Assembly: GCA_022575985.1 (NCBI GenBank)
Contig: JAKSXM010000272.1
Span: 22,502,501-22,566,500 of the forward strand
DNA: 64,000 bases
From: Anagrus nilaparvatae
Taxonomy: Eukaryota > Arthropoda > Insecta > Hymenoptera > Mymaridae
Direction: 5' to 3'
The notes beneath the pieces are model-generated. The model made no database searches and was not told the DNA's origin. It worked only from the letters and a program-made list of their open reading frames with translations. The stretch's first letter is position 1. Each line of letters opens with the position of its first letter. This document shows, one piece after another, positions 12,181 to 26,196 of this stretch. The position numbers were made by a program, and so were the translations under genes.

Positions 12181-14173
12181 CTAACGCTAAAATTTTACAC
12201 CCTTGATACTTAATATACTATTTGGTTCTCAAATTTGAGAACGTAAAACTTTTCTATTTTCAAATTTGAGGATATGAAACTTTTTGGTTATCAAATTTTA
12301 AATTGTAAAACTTTTCATTTTTCACATTCTCAGTAGGTTGGTTTACCGGGATGTGATTGGGACAGAAGGACCAAAAACCATTTAAAAAAACTGTGAAATT
12401 TTTTTAAAACGATCCTTTTATGAATAGTTAAAAATCAATAAACACCTTGAAAAACATTGAAAAATGATTTTTTTTCTAAGTTGCAACCATTTCACTGCGT
12501 GTTCGCCAAAATTCAAGAATATGTTTTTGACAGTCGCAAATTAAAATCCCTTGGCCATAAAAAAGAATGCCTTTAATAGTAGATTAACATCCATAATTTA
12601 CGTGCAGTTTGAGCCATTCCTTTCTATTGTATAGCTATGAGTCGTATAATCATACTTTTGACTTAACTAAACTAATAAGGATTTCGGAAGTTTATAAAAC
12701 TAAACTAAAGCAAAAATTTTTTTTTTTGTTAAAAATAATCTAAATCAGGTAGGTTTGTTTTGATTTTGATAAAAATGGATAACCCAAGAAGTGAAAATGT
12801 TTTTAAACTGAAGAACATAATGGCATTATAATATCTTTAATATTCTTTCAACGTTGTAAATTTTTAGTATGAAAAAAGACATTGATTTGCAATTTTGATT
12901 ATATAAGAAACCCGTTGCGTCTGAACCAACAATTAAGAATAAGATATCCGAAAAAGTTAAGTGAATAAGGTTTTAAATTTTGTCGCAATAAATATAAAAT
13001 AAAGATTCACAAATCTCAAACCAATTGAAAATTAAAACCAATTATCTGTTTAATGAAAGTTTTACGAAGAAAAAAGTAATCAATTACAAAATACTTCAAA
13101 AAAGAAACTATTATTATTTATCAGATACTGTTGAACACCAAATCCAATTCTTTTTTATTATTGGTTATCCTTAATTATCATATTTTAGCAATATAATTAG
13201 AAAGTAACTATAAATTTTTTAAATAATATAAATGCATAAATTTCATTGCTAACCGTACGTCTTATATAGTTTATTAATTGCATTTCTTTTGCGAGAAAGT
13301 GATGCGCCATCTAGATATTAAAATGTGAACAATAGTTTCATCAAAACTCAGATATTTAGTATACTTTAACTTGTAAAAATATCTTAAAAATTATCCAAAT
13401 AAAATGAATTACCTCTAGTATATTTTAAACAAAAAATAAATTAAAATAAAAAAGTATACATAAAGTAACTTTAAAAATATATCCTATTATTATAGTTTGT
13501 ATGTATAAACAAAGAATATATATACGTTATATATATTCTTTGGTATAAAGGAGATTAAACGTTTGACCGCTTTATCCAGTATCGCATATCGCATAATTTG
13601 TATAAAAGTCGGTTTACATAAAAGGGGAAAAAAATGATTCTTACAACGAGTGTTATAGTGCATTATACCATAAATGCAAATAGTATATGCACATAATACA
13701 AACTCGATATTCACATATTGTATATATATGAAGAAAAAAAAATTACTTATATATAAAATAAACAGTAGTACCATATCGTATGGAGACTAAAACGTTATGT
13801 ACCTCGAGGGTTAGTGTACATATTAAGTAAAATTTTATTCAGATTATTATCTTATACTTTGATGATAATGATAATGATGATGATTATTGTTATTATTATG
13901 ATAATGATGATCGTGATGATATATTCGTAGTACACTGTGTATTAACATTTTTTTTTAATGATTTTTTTTTACAATAAATATTGAATAATTTAAATTAAAT
14001 ATATATAAATTTTTTAAGAAAAGATATTTTGAATAAAATACACTTATTTTTTTGCGTGTTGGGTTTTGAAAAAGAGTTTGGCCACCCGTTGCGAGTTTAG
14101 TTTTATAGTCTTCAATTAAATAATCCCGTGCTGAATGTGCATTTGTTTCAGACGAATTATTTTACAGCTACTG

Positions 14174-14204
<31 letters not shown>

Positions 14205-17195
14205 TTATAAGTGATTATTACTTTTGAGGATTTTCCGACTTTTGATATATATGTAGTTGTGTAGTATTTGTAATATGGAGTATGTATTTACAGATTAATT
14301 ATTTCTTGTGCGTGAGTAATGTATATTAAACGCGCGCTTTGACGTCGAAAGGAAATTATGTGTTTGACTTTCGTGTTTTCTTTGGTAATGAGGATTAATA
14401 AGTATTGAAGTAACCTACAAGCATTGAAGATTTTTAAAAAAAAGAAAATTTATACGTTGTTTTTGTAAATATTTATAATTTTTTAATATATAATTTTATA
14501 CTTTTTTATAAAAAATTTTAAAAATACATTAATGATTGGTTATTTATTTTGTTTAATCGAAAATAATTTTTTTTTTTTCAAATGAGCAGTAGCTATGTGA
14601 TGAATTCAAGTCTACTGGATCCAAGTTAGACTGAAGGATCACGGATATCAGTTAACGATACCTTCTTCCGAAACTGCAACTAAAAATGAGCTCTTCTAAT
14701 AATTTTAGGCTTTTTGATAAAACTCTCGATGTTTGGCAAGCGTTTTCCAACTCAAAACTTTTATTGTGCGGAAAATCATCATTTACGTTTTGTTCTTTCA
14801 GCTTAAATATCTTAAGATTTGCATGTACAATTTGCTTCTAATTGGACTTCAATTTCTTGTTTTACTTTCAACTTTCACCCAAAAAATAATTTCTGTGGGA
14901 TAAACTAATCCGAAACCCAGATCAAAAAATGATACTTCTATTAGTTTAAAAATTTTTTGAATTTCACCAAGTCATGTGAGCAAGTAAAAATCTAATTTCA
15001 AATTTGGATTTTTCCGGAAATTTTACTAAGTCAATTTTACTAAATCAAAATTTATAGACCTGGAATTAAATTACATTGAAAATTATCAAAAAAGAAAATA
15101 TTTTGCAAAATGAATATTTGGCAACAAATATAAGAAAATTTTGTGATGATTCGATGATGATTAAAAAAAAATTGTCAAAAACACAAAAATGTCCAGCCAA
15201 AAATCACTATAAAAAGGAAAAATTTTGAACTGATTTCTGTGATGCATCCAGGTCCAGCTTGAGACCAATTGACACAGAATCCCTCATATATAAATTATGG
15301 AAATCCAATTATGCAAAAACTAATTATAGTATATTAAGTATGAAGGAAGCAAAAGTTTTGGTACCAACGTGATCACTAGCACGAGTGCTCAGAGAAGCCA
15401 AGCACGAATGACGTGTGCTTCGCGCTAGTTTTTAAAGTTTTTCGCCCATGGTGCTTGCAATATTTTTTGCCTAGCGAGGCTTAGATTGAGTGTAGAAAAT
15501 TTCGCGTCAAGTTTACTTTTTTACTCTCTTAAAAACAATTTGCTTATAAGCTAGCTAACTTACTTGCAATACGTGCAAAAACTAGTAAAAATATTAAATT
15601 TTAGTAACCTGTCTATTCATTATTACTCTGAATGACCAACAAAACTCTGGGTGTCTGCTAGTACCTTAAAAATACTTTAATATCTCGTATCTATTAATAC
15701 CACTAATTTTTTCACACTTTTCTCTGCGAAAAAGAATCAAAATTAAAAAAGTTAAAATACACATTTTATAACGAAAAATTCAAAGATATTCTGAATGCAA
15801 AATAAACTATTATATAAAATTTATTTTCATCAAAGCATATGCAAAAATTGAAAGCTGTAAATATTCATGGAAACCTGGAAAACTATAAATTCAAGAAAAC
15901 TTAACGAAAAAAAAAAAAAAAAAAAAATCTTCATTATTACTGCCCTTACCGAACAATCAGGGTAATAAAATTTAATTCTAAAAAAAATTTCAAGCGCATC
16001 AATAGATCAGTAATACCGATCAATCGATCTTTTAATAATTTCGTCACAGATACGCTCGTGTTCTCAAACGAAGCTTTTTGAAACTTATTGGTCTTGATTC
16101 TTCCTTCTTTTTAATTCTCTTTTCTACTAATTCTACGGTGATCAAAAAATCTATATTACAGAAATTTTTTTTTATTTATCATCATCTCCTTCTTATCTAC
16201 GGAATTTAAACTTCTTTTTTTTTATCAAATTACATCCCTTTCTTTTTTTTTTTATAAATTTACTACGTTTTATATTATATTGCCGTTTTTAATCGTTAAT
16301 TGATCAATTGCAGACTCATTTTCATTCGGATAATTTTTTTTTTTTATAAATTAGTTTTTTTATTTTTATTATTTTGTTCACAGATTTTAAAGGATTCACG
16401 CCACTTCTCTTATTTAATGCAAATTTTCCACTTTAAAAATTATATTACATGGTGGTTGATTTCATTCAAGATCCTCTTTTTTTTCTTACCTCAATTTTTT
16501 TTTAACATTGTTAAATCTTATAAATTAGCTTTACAGTACTAAAAAAAAAGTATCTAAAATTATAATAGGGTTATAAATTGCTAAAAATTGTATTTAATAT
16601 TTTATTAAAATGTATTTGCAATTATAAATTAATGTAGATGAATAAGCTAAAAAAATTTATCCCATGAAATTTTGCAAATCAGTAGAAAAAGTATTTATTG
16701 GTCAGACATATTTTTTTTTGATTATACTATGCATGTCAGACCACCCGCACCCCATTAGAAAATAAATTTCATTTAATTTATACAATTATTTGATTTATGT
16801 TTTTGTTTATCAATATTGCGTGTGTTAATATTTAATAGGGGAGGACAGGGCAAGTTGGTACATATAAAAAATTCTATTTTAGAAACTGTGAAAATTAGGA
16901 TTGTAGTTTAATTTTCTTATTAATCAAATATGGTCTTAATTATCTTAATACTTTCTAATTAATTTAGTATTTTGAATTTCAAAATTCTAATTTAAGATCC
17001 TACCTAAATATTTTTATGACAAATTACTAATTTTTTTTAATAATAAAAAAAAACCTGTATTAATGAAAAAATTTTATCAATACGTACTGTCTTTGCACAA
17101 GCTCATTTAGAAATCTCCTTCAGATAGGTCTGAATAACTCAACATTAAAACAAAAATGTATACGTTACGATCCATAGCCAAAAAAATACCCTGCC
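12181..17195. other. Non-coding stretch with simple repeats
   Basis: It contains GATGAT/GATAAT-type triplet runs near 13860-13920, a (TA)n run at 14173-14201 and poly-A/T tracts (15905-15927, 16240s). No exon with splice-consistent coding, no RNA gene and no long terminal repeat were recognised apart from the repeat copy at 15385-15490. Confidence 0.45.
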
Positions 17196-18138
17196 AACTA
17201 GCTGGCACTGAGGTTCCTCAAACAATGGGCTGTAATCTTAATTTACAAAAAATATTATTGATTACAACCATGCAATTATACATACATTTTTCGTTTTTAG
17301 TAGCTGGTAAAGTAGATTATTAAGATCATTTTGTTATTAAAGTGAAAATTCTAGCGTCCATGGATTGGTCGCGCCGGCGTTAATGGATTTTAAATCATTT
17401 TTGCATAATTAAAAAGAGAGAAATATAAAAAAAGCTAATTTTATTTTTTTTTCTAAAAGAAATGGTTGGTAACGATGCGAAAATTACAAATATTCGTTCA
17501 ATTATTATAAAAAGATAGGAGTTTTTACCAGAATTTATAATAATTTCTTATAATTTATTTTATCAGTGTACTTCTTGCATTTGACCAATCTTCCGCAACA
17601 ATGATAATAATAATAATAATAATATTTTGTAATAAAAAAAATAGCCACATTAATTGCTTCAAGATTTTAACATTATTTATATTATTTCTATTAATCACAA
17701 AATAATAAATTATTTAATTCTATAAATTGTTTGATTCTTTAAAAAATGCCAATATAACTTTTAAATCTTAATTTTAAAATGCAAACATAACCATTTAATA
17801 TTTTTAGGCTGTTTATTATTGTTTATAATTTCATTAAGCTGCATACATAAATAAACATAGCAACGAACAAAATAATCCGAGGAAGTCAAAAAGAGGCAAG
17901 ATTTCCATCATTTTTTCTTATGTGTTATAATTTATATCAAAATAAAAAAAAAAATAGTGATCGGATACAAAAAATTACTATAAACTAAATTTTTAAAACT
18001 TGTACTCTCATTAAAATAAATTAGATATGTCAAATACGAAAAATAAATTTGATGTTTTATGTATTTTTTTGTAACGAAGATTTTGGAGAAAAAAATTTTC
18101 AAAGAATTAATTATCAGATTCAAGATATCGAGTAAAAA

Positions 18139-19610
18139 CCATACTTTCAAGTATAAGTACTTTCATGGAAATAAATGAGGTATTGCATCCAAATTAAAAA
18201 AAAAAAAAGTATTTTGAGATTTTTTTAATAAAAAAATTTTTGGAAAAAAAAGTTAGGTATTCGTTCGATAATAAATTGTTTTGGAATATCACTGGTTACA
18301 ATATTTTAAAATATTAGTACTTTCATAGAATTAAAAGAGGTATTACACCAAAAAAATATTGCAATTTTTTTTATTTTTCATTTTTTTTAATTTAGATAAT
18401 AAAAATTTTGAAAAAATTAAGTATCGATTCCAAAAAATTACTGTAAACGAGGTTCTTAAAACTAGTACTTCCATAGAAATAAATTAGGTACTACGTCCAA
18501 AAAGAAAAAAAAGTTTCGTATTTTTTGTATTTTTTTGTGAAAAAAATTTTAGGAAAAAAATTTTCAAAAAATTAAGTATCAGATTGGAGATATCAAGTAA
18601 AAACCATACTTTCAAGTATAAGTACTTTCATGGAAATAAATGAGGTATTACATCCAAAATAAAAAAAAAGGGGGGGGGGTTTGAGATGTTTTGATAAAAA
18701 AATGTTTGGAAAAAAAATTAGGTCTTAATTCGATAATGGTTATGAAATATCACTAGTTACAATATTTTCAGATAATTGTACTTTCATAGAATTAAATGAG
18801 GTATTACACCAAAAAAAAAAAAAAATATTGCAGTTTTTTTTATTTTTATTTTTTTTTAATTTTGACAAAAAAATTTTGAAAAAATTAAGTATCAGATCCA
18901 AAAAATTACAATAAACAAGGTTCTTAAAAGTAGTACTTCCATGAAAATAAATTAGGTACTAAGTCCAAAAAGAAAAAAAAAATTGGTATTTTTTGTATTT
19001 TTTTGTGAAAAAAATTTTAGAAAAAAAAATTTCAGAAAATTAAGTATCAGATTCGAGATATAGTGTAAAAACCATACTTTCAAATATAAGTACTTTCATG
19101 GAAATAAATGAGGTATTACATCCAAATTAAAAAAAAAGGGGGGGGTTTGAGATTTTTTGATAAAAAAATGTTTGAAAAAAAAATTAGGTCTTAATTCGAT
19201 AATGGTTTTGAAATATCACTAGTTATAATATTTTCAGATATTAGTACTTTCATAGAATTAAATGAGGTATTACACCCAAAAAAAAAAAAATATTGCATTT
19301 TTTTTAATTTTTCTATTTTTTTAATTTTGAAAAAAAGAATTTTGAAAAAATTAAGTATCAGATCCAAAAAATAACAATAAACAAGGTTCTTAAAACTAGT
19401 ACTTCCATGGAAATAAATTAGGTACTACGTCCAAAAAGAAAAAAAAAGTTTGTATTTTTTGTATTTTTTTGTGAAAAAAATTTTAGAAAAAAAATTTTCA
19501 GAAAATTAAGTATCCGATTCGAGATATCATCTAAAAACCATACTTTCAAATATAAGTACTTTCATGGAAATAAATGAGGTATTACATCCAAATCAAAAAA
19601 AAAAAAAAGT
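18139..19610 (+). repeat. Higher-order tandem repeat: ~466-bp unit of three ~155-bp monomers
   Basis: The marker ACCATACTTTCAA-ATAAGTACTTTCATGG recurs near 18139, 18603, 19069 and 19538, a period of 464-469 bp. Each unit holds three diverged monomers, all based on a TAGTACTT-CATNGAANTAAA-GAGGTATTACA core. One reads AAGTACTTTCATGGAAATAA, one ATTAGTACTTTCATAGAATT and one CTAGTACTTCCATAGAAATA. Monomers of the same type in successive units are far more alike than neighbouring monomers, as in a higher-order satellite. Confidence 0.85.
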
Positions 19611-19696
19611 ACCTCGAGATTTTTTGGTGAAAAAATTTTTGAAAAAAAAATTAGGTCTTAATTCCATAATATTTGTGAAATATCACCGATTACATA

Positions 19697-19737
<41 letters not shown>
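19697..19737. repeat. (CA)n microsatellite
   Basis: About 18-20 AC dinucleotides lie close to the right end of the element. The copy at 45611-46675 carries a CA/CG/CA run at the same place (46514-46560), and the fragment at 6295-6760 has a GT-rich stretch there, so the dinucleotide run belongs to the element. Confidence 0.95.
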
Positions 19738-19740
<3 letters not shown>

Positions 19741-19859
19741 GACTTTTTTTAAAAACAGGTTTTTTAGCTTCCTGGGATCTTAAAACGTGCTTATATACCA
19801 AAAAATAGAAAATCAAATTTTGACCTAACACAATGGTTCCTCTTTGAGGAACCAAAAAT

Positions 19860-21570
19860 AAATCTTACCAAAATTGCTCATAAATTAGCACCCAGTGCAA
19901 ACCCAATTAAAAACCACACCATTATACCCTATTCTCCCCTACAGCCCATAAAAAATATTAATTAAACCGTTACAGTTTAACAAAAAAGTATAATTAATAA
20001 TTTAATTAATAGTATTAATTTTTAATAAATTATTTATTATATTAATTAATTTAATACTACTATATTTTTTAATTAAAAATACCACCTAAGTATTTATTAA
20101 TAATAAAATTTTTCTCACGTTTTTATTATATTTAAAAATATTTATGTATGTATGTATAATTATTATTAAGTATTTTATAATGGATATATATTTTCCATTT
20201 TTTAAATTAAATACCTATGCAGATATATAATATGTATGCTCATTTGTTTGTACTATTTATATTAAATTTACTCATTTTTATGCAAAAAAAAATTGTTAGA
20301 TTACTATCAAAAAAAAAAATTTTCTTTTTTATTATCATAAAGTTCACTGCGCTCTTTTATTATCTCTTTTATTTACAATAAAATTTTATTGTACGTATTA
20401 TTCAAATTAATTACTTTAATAATATGCTATCTTTTTTTGTATAATTGAGAGATAATTTAATTAAAAAATAGATGAAGATTCAAAAAGACAAGTGAAATTT
20501 CTTTATACTTTTAAGATATTTCAGTTTTTTTCAAACATTTTGTATTTTTAAAAAACCAAATGAATAATTCAAAAATTGTGATACATAAGTGAAATATCAG
20601 TGGCCTAAATAAGTCTGCAAACTTTTTTTATTCATTTTGACATTGGTTTTATATCATTTGGTTCTTTATACACATGCATACATAAATTTTCAAATAAGGG
20701 AGAATTTGTGAAATTATTATCAAAGCTTTAAAAAAGTAATTGATTGAGTAATATCAGTTTCAAATTTACAGAATTTATAAATACTATTTATAGAGTACAA
20801 TATGTTGTCTACAGTTAAAAATATCTAAACAATTTTAGTACCAACCAATGATAGAGATACACCTATGAATTTCGAAAGATATTATAATTTTGAATTTATT
20901 AATCTATCAAAAAATTACGTTTATTATATTCATTAGGGTTTGAATAAAGAAAATTGAAAAGAGATTTTGCAAATCTTTCCCTTTTAGAACCCAAGCTTTA
21001 TTTGTGAGTAGTGATTTTATTTTAGTCAATTTATGTGGGGGGGGGGTATACCTCCTATCTACCACCAAATTTGATCCTAGTATAGGTTTTTCCAATCGCT
21101 GAATCAACATTTTTGGTCATTTTTTATTGAAAGAACACCTTTTAATGTAAAGATGAATCGCGCATTTTTGATAAAAAATTATCTGAAATTTGGATTCAGC
21201 AACGCAAAAAACTTAAACTATGGAAAAATTAAGGCTCTTAGCGAAATGATAGTAAAAACACTCCCTTGTAGGAGTCATGCTCTCAGTTCCTATTGGCAAT
21301 TTTCCGAAATTTGGAATCAGTGACCTAAAAAATCTATGGTTGACTAAATCAGGTGGTAGCTAGGAATTATACACTCAAACCCATAAATTGACTTGAGTAT
21401 TTGAGGCATAAAAATATACCAAATAATGTTATTTTAAATAATAGAAGCCGCAAATTTGCATTTTTACTGAAGTATTAAATAGTAAACAGCTTGTTTTTTG
21501 CTAGCTGTTTTTTGTATAAACACAATCTAAATGCCAACATTACAATTAAAAAATCGTTAAATACTACCTA
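19860..21570. other. AT-rich stretch without recognised gene
   Basis: Long AT-rich sequence with TTAATTAAT-type runs (19980-20070). It includes a G8 run near 21036 and short direct similarities around 21090-21320 (TTGAAATTTGG-type). No coding exon or RNA gene was recognised. Confidence 0.45.
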
Positions 21571-21574
21571 CAGG

Positions 21575-21895
21575 GTTAAGGCCCTAAATCAAATTTATCA
21601 TAAATCAAAAATATTCCAAGTCCTATTTGACCCCCTCCCAACCCTTGATTTTGCAATTCTCAAAGTATCTGGTTGAAATGGTTGAAATGCAATGAGACCG
21701 CGTCATTTTGAAAATTGTCTGAAATTCCTATTTTATAACATTGAGCCCTGCGTTTTTGGCCCCGAAGGCGCGTTGGAATAAACTAAGGGTATATTGGATG
21801 TTTTTTCAACATATTAATTTCATTCATAACTATAGATTGTAATTTGGCGAATCAAATGTTCCACTCTCCCTTTCTTAGTTAAATTACTAAAATTT
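21575..21895 (-). repeat. Minisatellite-repeat fragment next to a solo foldback arm
   Basis: 21575-21650 resembles the dispersed repeat in minus orientation (AAGTCCTATTTGACCCCCTC, CCTTGATTTT). 21720-21890 matches the right arm of the foldback in the sulfatase intron (30925-31090): TTTATAACATTGAGCCCTGC, GAAGGCGCGTTGGAATAAAC, GATTGTAATTTGG, AAATGTTCC. Only one arm is present here. Confidence 0.75.
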
Positions 21896-21899
21896 CACT

Positions 21900-23400
21900 A
21901 AAAAGGTGCAAGAATTCATTATTAAAAATGAAAATTCAAAATATTAAAAAAAAATTTATTTAATTAAAATTAAAAAAAAAAATGATATTTATTTAAATAT
22001 ATTATTTATTACATGATTTATTATTTAATATGAGAAAATTTCATATAAAATTAGATATGGTAAATAAGTAACACATACAAAAAAAAAAGATTTTATAAAG
22101 TATTAAAGTTATAAAGTATATAAACATTGTAAATTAGAAAAATTTTCTTACACTTTAGGTAAACTTTTATATATATATTATAAAATAAATATTTTAACTA
22201 TCACTAATGAACCTTAACATAAATCCTTTATAAAATAAAAAAAAAAAAAATCTTTTTATAGATTTTATAAATCTATATAAGTGTTTATTCACACTCTTAC
22301 ATACACATTTTTTATAAATGAAAAAAAATTATTTGTATATTAGCCTGGACATTGAATTAGTTTTTATTTTATTGTTGATGTACGTCTGGTAACAAATTTT
22401 TCAGCACGTGAGCAGCATTTTAGTTTTATATTTTGATGGAAATTTAATAAATTTTGTACCTAACAATTAAAAATGTAACTTTTTTCTTTATTCCTGGGAA
22501 AAAGTGAAGAAAATTCCATAAACTTTAACGTATTCAAAATCATTAAAATTTTTTTTAATTTCTTCTGGAATTTAAAGCAAACTGGTTAGTAATTCTAAAA
22601 ATTTTTGTTGTTAGTCTCATGAAAAACCATCCAAAAATTAATGATCTCAATTTTAAAATAAATAAACTGAAACCCTTCAGGTACCCAAGATGACCAAAAA
22701 AAAACCAATTTCCAAATTAATGACCAAGCTAATATATACCCAGTACATATACAGGTACACTTATCATTATCTAAAAGATCATATAAGATAACAAGCTATA
22801 TATATAAAAATGGATAACATGCACGTCATAACAGCGGCTCCTTTCACCTTATATTGTATATAATATATAATATACTTTAAGCTCATATAGTAGACTATAT
22901 ATATATATATAAGCTCACGCATGTAAAGTGTGTGCATAATACTTATAAAGTTTATAAAAAAGAAAAAAAAAGTAAAATATATATATAAGAAAATTATTAG
23001 TGCGCTTTATCATTATATGACCAAACGACGGTCTAAGCTAGTTACATGTAATTTTACTCGTCAATAATTCATCGATACACTAAGTACAGTATACAGAATG
23101 TACCTATATTTTTTCTATATACACTTGTTTTTTTTTCTTCTTTTTTTTTGTATAATATCTACAGAAAAGTTAGGGAAAAAATATTGTTTACTATTAGTCA
23201 AAACGTAAAAACACCAGAAGGAATAACAAGGTATAATGGATCAACTTCATTCTTTTACTTCTTGTTGTATACTATGAGGCAAATTTTACTGAAGAAAGGA
23301 TAATTTCATTAGGTTGTATTATCGAGATATAGTACCTGGAAAGAGTTCTCCTATCTTAGCACGAGTTAAAATAATTGCATTAAAATGAAGTTAAAATTTT
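21900..23400. other. AT-rich stretch without recognised gene
   Basis: TA-rich runs (22180s, 22790-22990) and poly-A tracts occur. A slightly GC-richer part at 22740-23090 appears unique within the window, but no frame or fold could be supported. Confidence 0.4.
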
Positions 23401-23417
23401 TGTTTATTTATTTTTAG

Positions 23418-24299
23418 GCACGATCACCCTATGTATGCAATACATAGATGAAATCATGCCTTATAAGTTTGTCAGGTAAAAAAACGGAAAAGTCTCTAAA
23501 TTGTCCAATTCGTGGAAAAATTTTTGGTCCCCATGTCATTCCGATGCCTCTAAATGCTTTATTGCCTTGGTGTGTGTAGGAATGTATGTTCGAGAAAGTG
23601 TATCCTCAAGTTCTCAGAACCTATTCGATTAATCAAAAATCCCTTAGACCAAATTTTTGGAAATCAGATCTAGTTGCAGGCTTTTCAATTTCAAGTGATT
23701 TCATCAAGTCCTTGCAGAGAAATGTCCAAAAAACTTATTTCAGATATCAAAAAAAATTATGAAAGAAATAGTCCAATTTATGGAGGAATTTAGTCCCCAT
23801 GTCATTCCAATGCCTCTACATGCTTGGTACCTCGGTGTGTTATAATAAATAATAGTTTTCAATTTATTAGGTTGTGGATCCCATCAATTTTATAAAAGAG
23901 AAAATACTCAATAAATATGCGATCGTGCCTGAAATAAGAAAGCCTTAGCTTTTTTATAATTTTTTGCGATTTTTTACATTTATTTTTACACTTTTAATAA
24001 AAAACCACGTGTTGAATCATATAGGGAATAAAAGAGAAAATACTCAATAAATATGCGATCGTGCCTGAAATAAGAAAGCCTTAGCTTTTTTATAATTTTT
24101 TGCGATTTTTTACATTTATTTTTACACTTTTAATAAAAAACCACGTGTTGAATCATATAGGGAATAAAAGAGAAAATACTCAATAAATATGCGATCGTGC
24201 CTGAAATAAGAAAGCCTTAGCTTTTATATAATTTTTTGCCATTTTTTACATTTATTTTTATACTTTAATAAAAAACCACGTGTTGAATCATATAGGGAA
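23418..24299. repeat. Repeat cluster with three near-identical 136-bp tandem copies
   Basis: Three copies beginning AAAAGAGAAAATACTCAATA start at 23894, 24030 and 24166, exactly 136 bp apart, ending near 24299. Copies 1 and 2 look almost identical and copy 3 has a few changes, so the amplification is recent. Each copy contains GCGATCGTGCCTGA and CCACGTGTTGAATCATATAG. Just upstream, GTCCCCATGTCATTCC recurs at 23528 and 23808. GGCACGATC at 23418 is the inverse of the GATCGTGCC in the units, suggesting that the array grew at one end of an older element. Confidence 0.9.
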
Positions 24300-26190
24300 A
24301 CATTTAGGATTCGCTTTGTACGCCAGCACTCGCTCACTTGCCTTGGATATGAAATTTTAATCATTATATGGCAATTTCACCATTCCTTGTTAGTATTTCA
24401 TTGTTCTTACATTGATCATTGAGTTCCACCCTGATTAACTAATTGGGCAATAATTCCGGCGCCTAAAAAATTGTTACTTTAAAATATTTATTTTGAATTG
24501 AAATTCCGAAAAAAAAATTCTTTTCAAACCATACATTGTATTACAATCATTAAATTACATTGAATCTACAAAATAATAAAGGATGCTGAAATTTATAAAA
24601 TTTTAATGGCCTATATTACCTAATAAATCAAACCTAAAAAAGCATATATACTTGTATAAAATTTATTTTATTTAAAAAATGGTATTTTTTTTTTTTTTTA
24701 AAGTAAGTAAGTATATCCCATTATTATCAGAAAAAGAAATATACCGATTTTACTGCAAAAATAACACGTATGTAATAATAACAAACATTTTTTTTTTTTA
24801 ACAAGGCTGAAACAAGCATTTTGTATATTTTTCGTAATAAATTCTTTTCTTAGTAAACCACGTACGTATAATATATATTAAAAAAAATCATGATTCTTTG
24901 AAAGCAATTTAAAGTCGAACGCTCATCATCAACGCATATATACAGTTCTTGAGTACTACAATATTTTTTGCAATATATATGGTGGTTCATATACCTACTT
25001 ACAAATGTATGAAATGAGTGTAATATAGAAAATTCGATTTTTTCTTATAGTATATATGTGCATTCTTATATGTGCAAGTATTTTTATCAGAAACAAACTT
25101 ATTTGAGACTCAAAAGTATCTTGAAAAATGTTTCTAAATTTTAGATTAATATTGATTTGTTTTTAAATTTAATAATTAAGAACCTTTTAGCTGCCGAAAA
25201 TTTATAATTGGGTTAAAAATTGGTAATAACTGATGTAAAGTTATTATTTGTATTTTCAGAAAAGAATAATTTGGGTTTATTCCTGTCAAGTCAAATTGAT
25301 TTCAGTTGGTAAACGATCTCTTAAATTAGAAATTTAAATATATTGGGAAATAAATTACACAAAAGCGGCGTAATAGCAAAAAAGTATCGATATACAAGGT
25401 GACTATATTTGGTTCAGTTTTAACTATCGAAACTTCAACCAAGGGGCAGCAATTTAACAATTTAGGAGTGCGACCTGAGGCTGAATTTCCATGAAATTAG
25501 AAATATTAGAAAAAGCTCAGCATGACATGAATGCACAACAGCAGCCCTATTTTGGGTTTCCAAGTTTTCCATTTTTACCGAAAATAGTATAGTTGCCAAC
25601 AACGGGAATTTTCAGGTTACGTTTTGCGGATTCTTTACGATTTTTAACTGTTGCTTATATTCATGGGTTCCTGAACCCAAATATAATATCCGCTTTTACC
25701 CAAAATGGCTTGATTTCCCGCAACAAGCAATTTTAAGTTATTTTGTTTTGGGATCGTTTAAAAAAACGTATAACGTCCTTTTTTCGAAATTTCTGGTACT
25801 GCAGTATCCAGAGTGACGTTTATTTAGAAAATTTTCCGAATACTTTTAACATTTAGAAGACTCGCCCACCTACCCTATCAGCGTTACGTAATTTTTGAAC
25901 CACCCTTTCTGGGCAGTTGAGCTATTTTCGGTCAAAGCATGCGTAAGATTCGTGTTCTCGGGCCCAAAAAACATAACTAATAGATATAAATCTTGTAACA
26001 ACTGCAAAATATAAATTCAAATATCTTATTAAAGGCAATTTAACCGGTTTGGGTACACAAGAATTTCATATTCAGCGCCCCATAAAAAAAATTGTTGAAC
26101 ATTTTTAGAAAAAATGTGACTTCAAAAAAGTGGGCCCAGGCCCACTCTATGTAGGAACTAATCACCATATTTTAAAAATAATTTCAAAAC
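24300..26190. other. Stretch without recognised gene
   Basis: The 25550-25790 part holds two loosely similar segments (TTTTACCGAAAATAGTATAG-CGGGAATTTT and TTTTACCCAAAATGGCTTGA-CAAGCAATTTT), an old repeat. Otherwise AT-rich sequence without coding signs. Confidence 0.4.
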
Positions 26191-26196
26191 TAATAT

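Larger units (their letters stand above)
17196..19854 (+). mobile_element. Non-autonomous element with GGTTCCTCAA ends and internal satellite
   Basis: The left end (AACTAGCTGGCACTGAGGTTCCTCAAACAATG in two pieces) and the right end (ACAATGGTTCC, then TTTGAGGAACC) share the inverted core GGTTCCTCAAA. The right end can also form a local hairpin, GGTTCCTC-TT-GAGGAACC. A second copy with the same ends lies at 45611-46675 and a fragment at 6295-6760. No protein is encoded. The inverted ends suggest a DNA transposon derivative. The terminal hairpin recalls Helitrons, but the CTRR end expected of Helitrons is not visible. Confidence 0.7.

Noticed and set aside
17196..19854. Helitron interpretation of the satellite-bearing element
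   Set aside because: A hairpin lies at one end, but there is no TC start, CTRR end or AT insertion site, and the two ends are inverted copies.
19564..19855. Open frames over the CA repeat on both strands
   Set aside because: They encode poly-Thr-His or poly-Val-Cys through the microsatellite of a mobile element.
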